A stretch of 15,593 nucleotides of DNA from CAYMPH01 sp964392365 (lineage in GTDB: Bacteria > Spirochaetota > UBA4802 > UBA5550), in NCBI GenBank assembly GCA_964392365.1, contig CAYMPH010000029.1, forward strand, positions 1 to 15,593, in the 5' to 3' direction. The position numbers and the translations under genes were made by a program. How positions within the stretch are numbered: position 1 is the stretch's first letter; every line of letters starts with the position of its first letter. Below the pieces are notes generated by a model. It was given only the letters and a program-made list of their open reading frames with translations. It searched no databases and had not been told where the DNA came from. Positions 1-6,693 of the stretch are shown piece by piece.

Positions 1-96
1 TACTTACTATATTATTGTCAAGAAATAAAAAAATATTCAATAAATTTGATATATTTGTATATATTTCCATATAAAATATGCCATAAAACAGCAAAT

Positions 97-1374
97 TTAA
101 CTTTTTTTCCCTGAATCCCGGGTTTTAGGAAAAAAATTCATATCAGAATTAATTTTATTCATTATTTCTTCAAGAAGATTTATCTGATTTTGCCTTATTT
201 TGTTTGAATCAATTATTTTTGTGATAAGAGAAATTACATCATAAATGTCAAGTTTCTGCTGCGTAATTGCATCATCTATCTCTTCAGAATTGCTGTTAAC
301 CTTGGACGCCTCGCTTGTAACTATATCATACATGCGCGTCTGGTCTTTTACAGATCTTGCAATTTTAATCAGCTCTTTATTAACTGCAGAAATCTGATTC
401 ATAATATGCCCGACTTCATCCACTGACTGCCGTATAACTGAAATATGCTTTTCAAGCTCATCTTTCTGAAGCTTTACCATTTTCATAATGCTGCTTACAC
501 TTTCAGATGTCTGATCCGCAAGTTTTGAAACCTCATCTGCAACAACAGCAAAACCCCTGCCCGCATCGCCTGCTCTGGCTGCTTCAATTGCAGCATTCAG
601 GGATAACAGATTCACCCTGTCGGAAATATCTCCAATCACATCAAGAACATCGCTTATGCTTTGAGTATCCTTTACAACATTAAGCATAGTTTCAGTAACT
701 CCATCGAGTCTCGATTTGCTTTTCATTGCTTCATCTGAAACGCGGCTGGATTCATCGATTGAAACAGTGATCTTATTGCTCAGCTGCACAGATGTTTCGC
801 TGAGGCTTTTTATCAGATTAACAAGCATTTTAATATCTGCTGCCTGTTTTGCTGAAAGATCGCCTGTATTGTTTATCTTTTCAGAAAAATTATGTATTAC
901 TTCAATATTCCTGGACGATACATCCTCAAGCTTTTTTGACTCCTCAAGCATATTGGATAATTCGTTAAAGACTTCTTTTATGCGGCTGCGTGAATCCTGC
1001 AATCCTGTTGAACTGAAATCCCTGTATTGCAGAAGCTCATCAATTAGAATTTTCAATAAATCTTCATTAAAAAATCCAGAGCTGCCTGTTTCATTATTTT
1101 TGCTGATAAACTGATCAAGATGAGAACCTGCAGATTTCAATTTTTTTTCAAGCTTATGGTTTAAAAACATAACAGGGAGTATGGAAAGAAGCAAAAGAGG
1201 AATGGAATATATCATAAAAAATAAAATCAGGCCAAAGGTTAAACCGAAAAAACTCTCCTGGAAAAATTTCACAGCTGAATCGCCTGTAAAAATCAGCAAT
1301 AAAATGGTTATCGCGATTCCAGAAGAAATTGTAATAAAAAAATAAAATTTTGAAGAGCGTTTCATTAATATCAT
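97..1374 (-). CDS. Methyl-accepting chemotaxis protein with minimal periplasmic part
   Basis: Chemoreceptor-type signal transducer of 425 residues. Two hydrophobic segments (about residues 10-30 and 43-71) are separated by only about 12 residues, so there is no periplasmic ligand domain. The rest is cytoplasmic and helical. The conserved MCP hairpin tip is clear at about 255-282 (NLLSLNAAIEAARAGD, then GRGFAVVADEV). It should form dimers coupling to CheA/CheW; no C-terminal CheR/CheB tether pentapeptide is seen. Any input must be sensed in the membrane or cytoplasm, or come from a partner. It lies 60 bases downstream of the receiver gene on the same strand, so it may share the kinase transcript. 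No good Shine-Dalgarno precedes either ATG (residue 1, or residue 4 at 1365). A tentative internal promoter (TTGACT 1394-1399, AATAAT 1373-1378, short 15-base spacer) would start transcription near the second ATG. Family certain; start and input signal uncertain. Confidence 0.9.
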   Translation of the reverse strand: MILMKRSSKFYFFITISSGIAITILLLIFTGDSAVKFFQESFFGLTFGLILFFMIYSIPLLLLSILPVMFLNHKLEKKLKSAGSHLDQFISKNNETGSSGFFNEDLLKILIDELLQYRDFSSTGLQDSRSRIKEVFNELSNMLEESKKLEDVSSRNIEVIHNFSEKINNTGDLSAKQAADIKMLVNLIKSLSETSVQLSNKITVSIDESSRVSDEAMKSKSRLDGVTETMLNVVKDTQSISDVLDVIGDISDRVNLLSLNAAIEAARAGDAGRGFAVVADEVSKLADQTSESVSSIMKMVKLQKDELEKHISVIRQSVDEVGHIMNQISAVNKELIKIARSVKDQTRMYDIVTSEASKVNSNSEEIDDAITQQKLDIYDVISLITKIIDSNKIRQNQINLLEEIMNKINSDMNFFPKTRDSGKKS

Positions 1375-1434
1375 TATTAGATTCTTTTTATAAAGTCAAA
1401 ACATTTAAGATATAACCAGTTAAGTTTTATATTA

Positions 1435-1797
1435 TTAATTTATTGTTTCGTTTATAATATTGCACAGGAGTTTCATATCTACAGGTTTCACAAGAAAATT
1501 AACAGGTTCAGTTTCCATTGCTCTTGATCTGGTAATTGCATCATTATTTCCTGAGACATATATCAGCGGAATTTTTATTATTTTTCTTATAATTTCTGCT
1601 GCTTCTATACCGTCTATAATGCCGGATAATTTAATATCCATAATGATAAAATCAGGCTGATCCTCCTCAACTGCTTTAACAGCTTCCTCGCCGGAAGGGA
1701 AGATACCTGATACTTTAAAATCTTTTTTTTCAAGCCCCATTTTGTACATCATTGCAACTATTGGTTCGTCTTCAACAATTAATACTTTAATTTTCAT
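1435..1797 (-). CDS. Single-domain response regulator (receiver only)
   Basis: Stand-alone phosphoacceptor (REC) domain of 120 residues with no output domain. The acidic pocket is E9-D10, the phosphorylated aspartate D54 (in FIIMD), the switch residue S82 and the conserved lysine K104 (KP pair). Its start overlaps the end of the histidine kinase gene by 11 bases and has a Shine-Dalgarno (AAAGGA, 8 bases before the ATG), so the two are co-transcribed and probably translationally coupled. The kinase is therefore its likely phosphodonor. Lacking an effector, it must act by protein contact (CheY-like), as a phosphate relay or sink, or on the neighbouring chemoreceptor pathway. The sequence does not decide which. 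The sequence resembles receivers found beside HisKA_2 kinases more than classical CheY. Confidence 0.9.
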   Translation of the reverse strand: MKIKVLIVEDEPIVAMMYKMGLEKKDFKVSGIFPSGEEAVKAVEEDQPDFIIMDIKLSGIIDGIEAAEIIRKIIKIPLIYVSGNNDAITRSRAMETEPVNFLVKPVDMKLLCNIINETIN

Positions 1798-3217
1798 TCA
1801 AGGAATCCTTTGATTCATTTTTAAATGATATATCATAACGCGTGCCGTCAATCGATGTTACTCTTGTATCTGCTTTAAGTTTCGCAGTCAATGCTTCAAT
1901 TATATCAAGACCGAGAGTATTTTTCTCCCGAAGAATTTCTTTATCCGGCATACCTGACCCGTTATCTGAAATAATAATATTAACTAATCCGCCATGCACC
2001 TTAAGACTGACGTAAATTTCCGGATTTTTAATATTCACAAAGGCATGTTTAAGAGAATTCATAACAATTTCATTGACAAGAAGTCCAAGAGGTATAAGAA
2101 GATCGAGATTCAGATCAGCATCATCCACATCAAATTTCAACAGACGTTCCTTATCTGTAAAACCAAAACTTGCCGCAAGATCAGACACAAGCTCGCGCAG
2201 ATAATCATTCACACTTATGCTCGTGAAATTTCTGCTCAGGTATAGCTTTTCATGCAGAATTGCCATTGATTTTATTCTGCTTATGCTTTCAGTAAGCATA
2301 AGCTTCAGATTATCATTATCAGAGGACATTGACTGCAGTTCCAGAAATGATGAAATAATAGCCATATTATTTTTCACTCTATGGTGAACTTCTTTTAAAA
2401 GAACCTCTTTTTCCTTTAAAGAGATGCTTATTTCTTTTTTCGCTCGGACGTTTTCTGCAACCTCCTCCTCAAGATGAAGTGTTTTTTCCCTGACGCGCTG
2501 GCGCAATTGAGTACTGAATATCAGAAGAACTATCAGAGCTATCAACCCGGATGTTGCAGAGCCGGTAAAAATAACAGCCGTTGATATTTCATCATCTACT
2601 GCAACTCTTATAGATTCGATTGCCCGGATGTTGCCTATCTTGTCGCCGAATCCGCCTTCCCCCGGATAAACTTTCTGCAGACCCTGCGGGGCGTCTTCTC
2701 TATTGCCGTGACATTTCAGACATGCTGCTGTTGTTTCAAGAAAAGGCAGCGAATAATAAATATATTTTTTATTGCCGATTGTAACGATATCTTCGTATTC
2801 TTTTAAATCCCGTCTGGTATTGAAAAGCTTCAGAATGCGGGATTCATATTCATCACACCTGTTTACAGGATTGCGCGGATTATCCGCAGCCATTTTATAA
2901 TACACATCAGACATACCCAGTTTTTTCCTTTCCTCATTGTAATACTTATGAAGAGTTCTTACAACAAAAGATGAAGAAAGAATTACCGGATTATAGTAGT
3001 CATTTTTTATAAAGCCGGAATTAATACCTTTAAAAAACGCTGGATGCATATCACGCTGAATATAAAGGTGAAGTCCTCTGTGGGAAAGGATAACATTTTT
3101 AATATGATCTTTTGTTTGACCTATAACGTAGTTTGATATGAGATAATATAAAATTATTGCCACTGCAGAAGTAATCACAGCCGGAATTACAAGAATCTTT
3201 ATAATTCTGAGAAACAT
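1787..3217 (-). CDS. Sensor histidine kinase with Tll0287/DUF3365 haem-c-type sensor, HisKA_2
   Basis: Membrane sensor kinase of 476 residues. TM1 is about residues 7-28. The extracytoplasmic region (29-212) looks like the Tll0287-like/DUF3365 fold and carries a c-type haem motif, C166-L-K-C169-H170, so covalent haem is predicted. TM2 is about 213-236, followed by a short coiled coil (about 238-275). The HisKA_2-type H-box is EVHHRVKNN (H278/H279; the histidine before R is the expected phosphosite). The ATPase domain has N-box N382-E-I-V-M-N387, G1 box D418-N-G-S-G and G2 box LGLDII (435-440). The gene begins the minus-strand unit kinase-receiver-chemoreceptor and overlaps the receiver by 11 bases. 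No Shine-Dalgarno precedes the ATG, and the best promoter puts the transcription start on that ATG. Family precedent suggests sensing of redox state or a gas/small ligand through haem; the actual signal is unknown. Confidence 0.9.
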   Translation of the reverse strand: MFLRIIKILVIPAVITSAVAIILYYLISNYVIGQTKDHIKNVILSHRGLHLYIQRDMHPAFFKGINSGFIKNDYYNPVILSSSFVVRTLHKYYNEERKKLGMSDVYYKMAADNPRNPVNRCDEYESRILKLFNTRRDLKEYEDIVTIGNKKYIYYSLPFLETTAACLKCHGNREDAPQGLQKVYPGEGGFGDKIGNIRAIESIRVAVDDEISTAVIFTGSATSGLIALIVLLIFSTQLRQRVREKTLHLEEEVAENVRAKKEISISLKEKEVLLKEVHHRVKNNMAIISSFLELQSMSSDNDNLKLMLTESISRIKSMAILHEKLYLSRNFTSISVNDYLRELVSDLAASFGFTDKERLLKFDVDDADLNLDLLIPLGLLVNEIVMNSLKHAFVNIKNPEIYVSLKVHGGLVNIIISDNGSGMPDKEILREKNTLGLDIIEALTAKLKADTRVTSIDGTRYDISFKNESKDSLNEN

Positions 3218-3223
3218 AATGAA

Positions 3224-3252
3224 AATATAGCACTGAAATATAACGATGTCAA
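3224..3252 (-). promoter_or_regulatory. Sigma70-like promoter of the kinase operon, apparently leaderless
   Basis: Reading the minus strand, the -35 TTGACA (3252-3247) is a perfect consensus. A 17-base spacer follows, then the -10 TATATT (3229-3224, five of six consensus bases). Six bases (TTCATT) separate the -10 from the ATG at 3217, so the expected start point is the A of the start codon. No Shine-Dalgarno is present. Seen: both hexamers and the spacing. Inferred: a leaderless mRNA. Confidence 0.6.
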
Positions 3253-3404
3253 GATTATTATTACAAAAACCACTCCCACTTCTTGTATTTTCAATACTAA
3301 AAGCAGATAAAAAAAATTAATTTCACATCTATCAATGTATTCATAAATTGTGGAGACAGATCGATATCAGCAATGTTATCGTAAAATATTAAATTAAAAT
3401 TCTC

Positions 3405-3437
3405 TTGACTCTATTTGGTCTATTGGCAAAATAGCCT
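3405..3437 (+). promoter_or_regulatory. ars operon promoter with overlapping dyad (probable ArsR operator)
   Basis: A -35 TTGACT (3405-3410) and a -10 CAAAAT (3427-3432) are separated by 16 bases. An imperfect dyad lies across the spacer and -10: CTATT (3420-3424), five-base gap, AATAG (3430-3434), with an outer G3418:C3436 match. A further CTATTTGG (3411-3418) directly repeats the left half, and CTATTT/AAATAG (3411-3416, 3429-3434) gives a wider alternative dyad. A repressor bound here would block RNA polymerase, as ArsR/SmtB proteins do at their own promoters. The neighbouring arsR is the obvious candidate. An A-rich Shine-Dalgarno (AAGGA) precedes the ATG at 3462. Confidence 0.55.
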
Positions 3438-3461
3438 AACAGTCTAAAAAAGGAAAAAAAG

Positions 3462-3797
3462 ATGAATATCCGGATTTACAGTAAATATGAACTGCGGGCA
3501 AAAATCATGAAAGCGCTCGCTCATCCTACACGGCTTTTCATAATTGAAGAGCTTGAAAAACAGGAAATCTGCGTTCAGGATCTTACAGAAATGATAGGCT
3601 CGGACATATCAACTGTTTCCAAGCACCTTTCAGTTTTAAAAAATGCGGGACTTGTTATAGATAGAAAAGAAAAAAACTGCGTATATTACAGGCTCAAAGT
3701 AAAATGCGTACTTAATTTCCTCGGATGCGTTGAAGATGTTATTCAGCAGAATGCGTCACTTGATAATAAATTCATAAACCTCTGGAGAAAAAAATGA
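3462..3797 (+). CDS. arsR: ArsR/SmtB-family arsenite-responsive repressor
   Basis: Winged-helix metalloregulator of 111 residues, the normal size for the family. The recognition helix region is about 44-60 (IGSDISTVSKHLSVLKNAG), followed by the wing (about 61-78, ending VYYRL). The classical ArsR site ELCVCDL reads EICVQDL here, leaving one cysteine (C37) in helix 3. Three others, C73, C82 and C89 (KCVLNFLGC), lie at and after the wing. C37 with C82/C89 is therefore the likely As(III) site, resembling ArsR variants from Geobacter-like bacteria. The protein should repress its own operon until As(III) binds. Its stop overlaps the next start (ATGA), so expression is coupled to the permease. It leads a plus-strand cluster of five genes and diverges from the kinase operon across a 244-base gap. 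Confidence 0.92.
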   Translation: MNIRIYSKYELRAKIMKALAHPTRLFIIEELEKQEICVQDLTEMIGSDISTVSKHLSVLKNAGLVIDRKEKNCVYYRLKVKCVLNFLGCVEDVIQQNASLDNKFINLWRKK

Positions 3798-4801
3798 AAA
3801 GAGCAATTCCTGTAATATTATTTGCTGTTTTAATAATCTTTTATTTTTTTCTCGATAAAGGCGCTGATTTTGCCGCATACAGTCTATTTAAACTTGAAAA
3901 AGGAACTCACTTAGGAGAGGCAGTGCGTTTTTTTATTTACGATTACCCGAAAGTTTTAATACTGCTTACAGTTATAATTTTCTTCACAGGGATCATCCGC
4001 TCATTTTTCTCTCCTGAAAAAACAAGGAAAACACTTGAAGGCAAACCGCTATTTTTAGGAAATATTCTCGCAAGCCTTCTCGGCATAGTAACTCCATTCT
4101 GTTCATGTTCAGCAATACCTCTTTTTATAGGATTCGTTGAAACCGGAATTCCTCTTGGAGTTACATTTTCATTTTTAATTTCAGCTCCAATGATAAATGA
4201 AGTAGCGCTTGTTCTGCTGTTTGGATTATTCGGATGGAAAACCGCCCTTCTTTATTCAGGAACAGGATTAACAATTGCAATTTTTGCCGGATGGGTTATA
4301 GGAAAACTAAAGCTTGAAAGATATGTCGAAGAATGGGTGTTTCAGACTCATGTAGGTGAAGCTGCCGAAGAAGAAAAAAAAACATTTGGAGTTAGAATTG
4401 ATTATGCTATAAATACAGTAAAAGAAATTGTCGGCAAGGTTTGGATTTATATTGCAGCCGGAATAGCAGTTGGAGCTGCAGTTCACGGATATGTACCGGA
4501 AAATTTTATGGCTTCATTTATGGGAAATTCAGCGTGGTGGTCTGTTCCGCTTGCAGTTTTAATTGGAGTGCCTCTTTACTCAAATGCAGCAGGAGTTATT
4601 CCTATTGTTCAGGCGCTGCTTGGCAAAGGTGCAGCTCTGGGCACATCTCTTGCATTTATGATGTCTGTAATAGGACTTTCCCTGCCAGAGATGATTATAT
4701 TGAGAAAAGTTATTAAACTCCCACTTATCATAATATTTGTAAGTATTGTAGCCGGCGGAATTATGATAGTTGGTTTTATTTTTAATATCATATACAAATA
4801 A
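3794..4801 (+). CDS. ArsP/YraQ-family permease (PF03773 type), probable organoarsenical or arsenite exporter
   Basis: Polytopic inner-membrane permease of 335 residues with about eight to nine hydrophobic segments (near 5-20, 52-70, 86-114, 122-145, 150-170, 213-232, 248-275, 282-300, 308-332). The hallmark motif TPFCSCSAIPLF (100-111) carries C103 and C105. The pseudo-repeat in the second half, GVPLYSNAAGVIPIV (258-272), has lost the cysteines. Characterised ArsP proteins (Campylobacter) export trivalent methylarsenicals, and others in the family are uncharacterised permeases. The charged segment 172-206 is a cytoplasmic loop between the two halves. The start overlaps the arsR stop (ATGA) and has a GGAG Shine-Dalgarno inside arsR. 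With arsR upstream and a CxxC protein 11 bases downstream, a role in arsenic efflux is likely. Substrate (methylarsenite versus arsenite) is not settled by sequence. Confidence 0.85.
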   Translation: MKRAIPVILFAVLIIFYFFLDKGADFAAYSLFKLEKGTHLGEAVRFFIYDYPKVLILLTVIIFFTGIIRSFFSPEKTRKTLEGKPLFLGNILASLLGIVTPFCSCSAIPLFIGFVETGIPLGVTFSFLISAPMINEVALVLLFGLFGWKTALLYSGTGLTIAIFAGWVIGKLKLERYVEEWVFQTHVGEAAEEEKKTFGVRIDYAINTVKEIVGKVWIYIAAGIAVGAAVHGYVPENFMASFMGNSAWWSVPLAVLIGVPLYSNAAGVIPIVQALLGKGAALGTSLAFMMSVIGLSLPEMIILRKVIKLPLIIIFVSIVAGGIMIVGFIFNIIYK

Positions 4802-4812
4802 AGGAGCTTATA

Positions 4813-5046
4813 ATGAAAAGAATTGAAGTGCTAGGGTCAGGCTGTGCTAAATGCAATAACCTGGAACAGATAACAAAAAAGGCAGCTGATTCTCTCGGTA
4901 CAGAATATGAACTGGAGAAAGTAACTGATATTAACAGAATCATGGGTTATGGAGTCATGACTACACCTGCACTTGTTGTTGATGGAGTTATAAAATCCAC
5001 AGGACGCATCCCATCAATTGATGAAATAAAAAAAATGATCGGATAA
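4813..5046 (+). CDS. Small thioredoxin-fold CxxC protein (redox-active disulfide protein 2 type)
   Basis: Minimal thioredoxin/glutaredoxin fold of 77 residues. The redox motif is C11-A-K-C14 directly after the first strand (IEVLGSG), and the cis-proline loop is T50-T51-P52 before the strand ALVVDG. A strong Shine-Dalgarno (AAAGGAG) sits just upstream, 11 bases after the permease stop. The same pair (ArsP/DUF318-type permease plus this small protein) is common in arsenic and permease loci of other bacteria and archaea. Possible roles are reducing or carrying As(III) or methylarsenicals to the permease, or keeping its CSC pair reduced. It might also stand in for the missing arsenate reductase, but it lacks the ArsC signature and that idea is weak. 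Cytoplasmic; no signal peptide. Confidence 0.85.
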   Translation: MKRIEVLGSGCAKCNNLEQITKKAADSLGTEYELEKVTDINRIMGYGVMTTPALVVDGVIKSTGRIPSIDEIKKMIG

Positions 5047-5076
5047 TTGATAATGAAAGAAAAAACAGTCTATTAC
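5047..5076 (+). promoter_or_regulatory. Possible second promoter ahead of acr3 with an ArsR-like half site
   Basis: TTGATA (5047-5052), an 18-base spacer and TATTAC (5071-5076) make a weak promoter. GTCTATT (5068-5074) at its -10 also occurs in the arsR promoter dyad (3418-3424), and AACAGTCTA occurs in both places (3438-3446 and 5064-5072). This could let acr3 be induced separately. Match quality is modest and chance cannot be excluded in AT-rich DNA. Confidence 0.3.
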
Positions 5077-5087
5077 AATACTACCAT

Positions 5088-5115
5088 ATACGGCATATAA
5101 ATGCCTTATATTTTT
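5088..5115 (+). terminator. Weak hairpin between the thioredoxin-like gene and acr3
   Basis: GGCAT (5092-5096) and ATGCC (5101-5105) pair around an ATAA loop. The stem extends to ATA/TAT after one C-T mismatch, and a T-rich run (TTATATTTTT) follows. It may be a partial terminator lowering read-through into acr3, or a leader hairpin if the promoter at 5047-5076 is used. The stem is short. Confidence 0.4.
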
Positions 5116-5197
5116 ATAAAGCAATATACTAATTGAGGCGTTAATCCAATTTTCTTAAAATAAAAAAATGAATTTATATATCAAGGAGAATAATCAT

Positions 5198-6277
5198 ATG
5201 ACCGAATCGCTCACAAAAAAATTATCTTTCCTCGACCGCTATCTTACGCTGTGGATTTTCGCTGCCATGGCAATAGGAGTATTAGCAGGTTTCGTTTTTC
5301 AGGGACCGGTTGAGAACTTCAACAATGCCCTTACAGTAGGCAAACACACAAATCTTCTGATCGCATTCGGGCTTATACTCATGATGTATCCGCCGCTTGC
5401 TAAGGTTAAATATGAGCTGATGCCTAAAGTATTTGCAGATGGTAAAATTTTAAGCCTGTCACTGTTACAGAACTGGATAGTCGGACCGATTTTAATGTTC
5501 ACTCTTTCAATTTTATTTTTCGGTTTTCTCGCACCGGCTGTTTTCGGTCCTGACCCGCGTTGGGGAAATTTCATGACAGGACTTATACTCGTAGGCATAG
5601 CACGCTGCATCGCTATGGTGCTTGTATGGAATCAGCTTGCAGGAGGAAACAGCGAGTACGGAGCAGGTCTCGTTGCGCTCAACAGTATTTTTCAGATACT
5701 TACATTCAGTATTTACGCATGGGCCTTTATCACAATTCTCCCGCCTTTATTCGGACTTCAGGGTATGGTTGTTGATGTGTCAATCGGCGACATCTTTGTG
5801 AGTGTTATGATTTATCTCGGCATACCTTTTGCTGCGGGAATTCTCAGCAGGGTCATACTTCTTCCGATCAAGGGACATGAATGGTATGATAATGTCTTTG
5901 TTCCGAAGATCTCCCCTATTACTCTGGTTGCTCTGCTTTTTACAATTATAGTAATGTTCAGCACCCAGGGGAAACAGATAATTTACCGTCCATTTGACGT
6001 GCTCTGGATTGCAATTCCGCTGAGCTGTTATTTTGTAATAATGTTTATGACCAGCTTTTTCATGGCAAGAAAACTTGGAGCTGATTACAGTAAAAGCGCC
6101 ACACTCGCGTTCACCGGTGCCGGGAATAACTTCGAGCTTGCCATTGCTGTCGCCATAGCCGTATTCGGAATAGCATCGCCAATTGCATTTGCAACTGTTG
6201 TAGGGCCTCTCGTAGAGGTGCCGGTGCTTATTGGTCTTGTTAATGTTGCATTATATTTCAAGAAAAAGTTTTTCTGA
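5198..6277 (+). CDS. acr3: Acr3-family arsenite exporter
   Basis: Secondary transporter of the bile/arsenite/riboflavin (BART) superfamily that extrudes As(III) using the proton gradient. From the preferred start it has 359 residues and about ten membrane segments, the usual size. Conserved features are the cysteine in GIARCIAMV (C137) and the glutamate in GAGNNFELAIAV (E313), both matching residues needed for transport in studied Acr3 proteins. The C-terminal signature VVGPLVEVPVL is intact. An upstream in-frame ATG at 5168 exists, but the ATG at 5198 has AAGGAG nine bases before it and gives the typical short N-terminus, so 5198 is chosen. A 151-base gap with a hairpin and possible promoter separates it from the preceding CDS. 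No ArsA partner is visible, so it should work as a stand-alone pump. Confidence 0.93.
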   Translation: MTESLTKKLSFLDRYLTLWIFAAMAIGVLAGFVFQGPVENFNNALTVGKHTNLLIAFGLILMMYPPLAKVKYELMPKVFADGKILSLSLLQNWIVGPILMFTLSILFFGFLAPAVFGPDPRWGNFMTGLILVGIARCIAMVLVWNQLAGGNSEYGAGLVALNSIFQILTFSIYAWAFITILPPLFGLQGMVVDVSIGDIFVSVMIYLGIPFAAGILSRVILLPIKGHEWYDNVFVPKISPITLVALLFTIIVMFSTQGKQIIYRPFDVLWIAIPLSCYFVIMFMTSFFMARKLGADYSKSATLAFTGAGNNFELAIAVAIAVFGIASPIAFATVVGPLVEVPVLIGLVNVALYFKKKFF

Positions 6278-6291
6278 ATCCATAATACATA

Positions 6292-6495
6292 ATGAAAAAA
6301 GTAATTATCATCCCTGTAAAATGCAATAACTGCGATCCATGCGAAGTTGAAATTTTCTGTGAAAATAAAGCAGTATTCAGAGAAGAAAAATCCGACAAAC
6401 CATGGATCGATTCATACAAATGTTCCGGATGTTTAAAATGCAAGTTTGTATGTAAATATCAGGCGCTTGAGGAAGTGACGAACCCATGCCATTAA
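6292..6495 (+). CDS. 67-residue nine-cysteine ferredoxin-like protein ending the ars cluster
   Basis: Tiny cytoplasmic protein with nine cysteines. The first group is C11-x2-C14-x2-C17-x5-C23, and the second is C44-x2-C47-x2-C50-x3-C54, plus C66 near the end (PCH). The second group matches the [4Fe-4S] ferredoxin pattern, although the usual proline after the last cysteine is replaced by lysine (VCKYQAL). The first group is looser. The most likely reading is a 2[4Fe-4S] ferredoxin-like protein, with the alternative that the cysteines bind As(III) or another soft metal as a chaperone for the pump. It begins 14 bases after the acr3 stop, without a clear Shine-Dalgarno, so translation is probably coupled to acr3. 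Coding is supported by the ordered cysteine pattern. I do not recognise a named family, and electron donor or acceptor partners are not in the window. Confidence 0.75.
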   Translation: MKKVIIIPVKCNNCDPCEVEIFCENKAVFREEKSDKPWIDSYKCSGCLKCKFVCKYQALEEVTNPCH

Positions 6496-6571
6496 ATTAT
6501 CAAAACAAAATTTTTAAATAAACGCTGATATAAGCACTATACATGACAAAGGGATTACTTTTTCAGAAAAG

Positions 6572-6629
6572 AAAAAAAATAAGCAGGAGCTTTTTATTAC
6601 CAGTTTCACAACTGAAAAACACCTGCTTA
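6572..6629 (-). terminator. Rho-independent terminator of the hydrolase gene
   Basis: Read on the minus strand, TAAGCAGG (6629-6622) pairs with CCTGCTTA (6587-6580). Inside are a second A/T stem (TTTTT with AAAAA) and a CAGTT/AACTG top with a four-base loop (6606-6609). Eight T residues follow (6579-6572). It lies 64 bases beyond the hydrolase stop. The plus-strand side lacks a T run, so it does not obviously terminate the ars cluster. Confidence 0.8.
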
Positions 6630-6693
6630 CTAAAAATTAAATCAATGATATATTTACAAATAAAATTTTTACAGTAAGAATAAAGCTCCTGAT

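Noticed and set aside
1..21. TTGACA on the minus strand (21-16) as the promoter of a gene beyond the left edge
   Set aside because: Only 15 bases remain to the window edge, so the -10 cannot be seen.
68..80. CATAT-AAA-ATATG hairpin after the chemoreceptor gene as a terminator
   Set aside because: Only five A/T pairs and no T run on the minus strand, so termination there is not supported.
716..1114. Plus-strand open frame of 132 codons opposite the chemoreceptor
   Set aside because: It lies wholly inside the well-supported chemoreceptor gene, shows no domain or ribosome site, and its serine/leucine-rich translation is typical of an antisense shadow.
5168..5197. Upstream ATG adding ten residues to Acr3
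   Set aside because: No ribosome site before it; AAGGAG is correctly placed for the ATG at 5198, which gives the usual N-terminus.
6258..6443. Minus-strand open frame of 61 codons over the cysteine-rich gene
   Set aside because: It runs against the ars cluster and has no motif, while the plus-strand frame has an ordered cysteine pattern.
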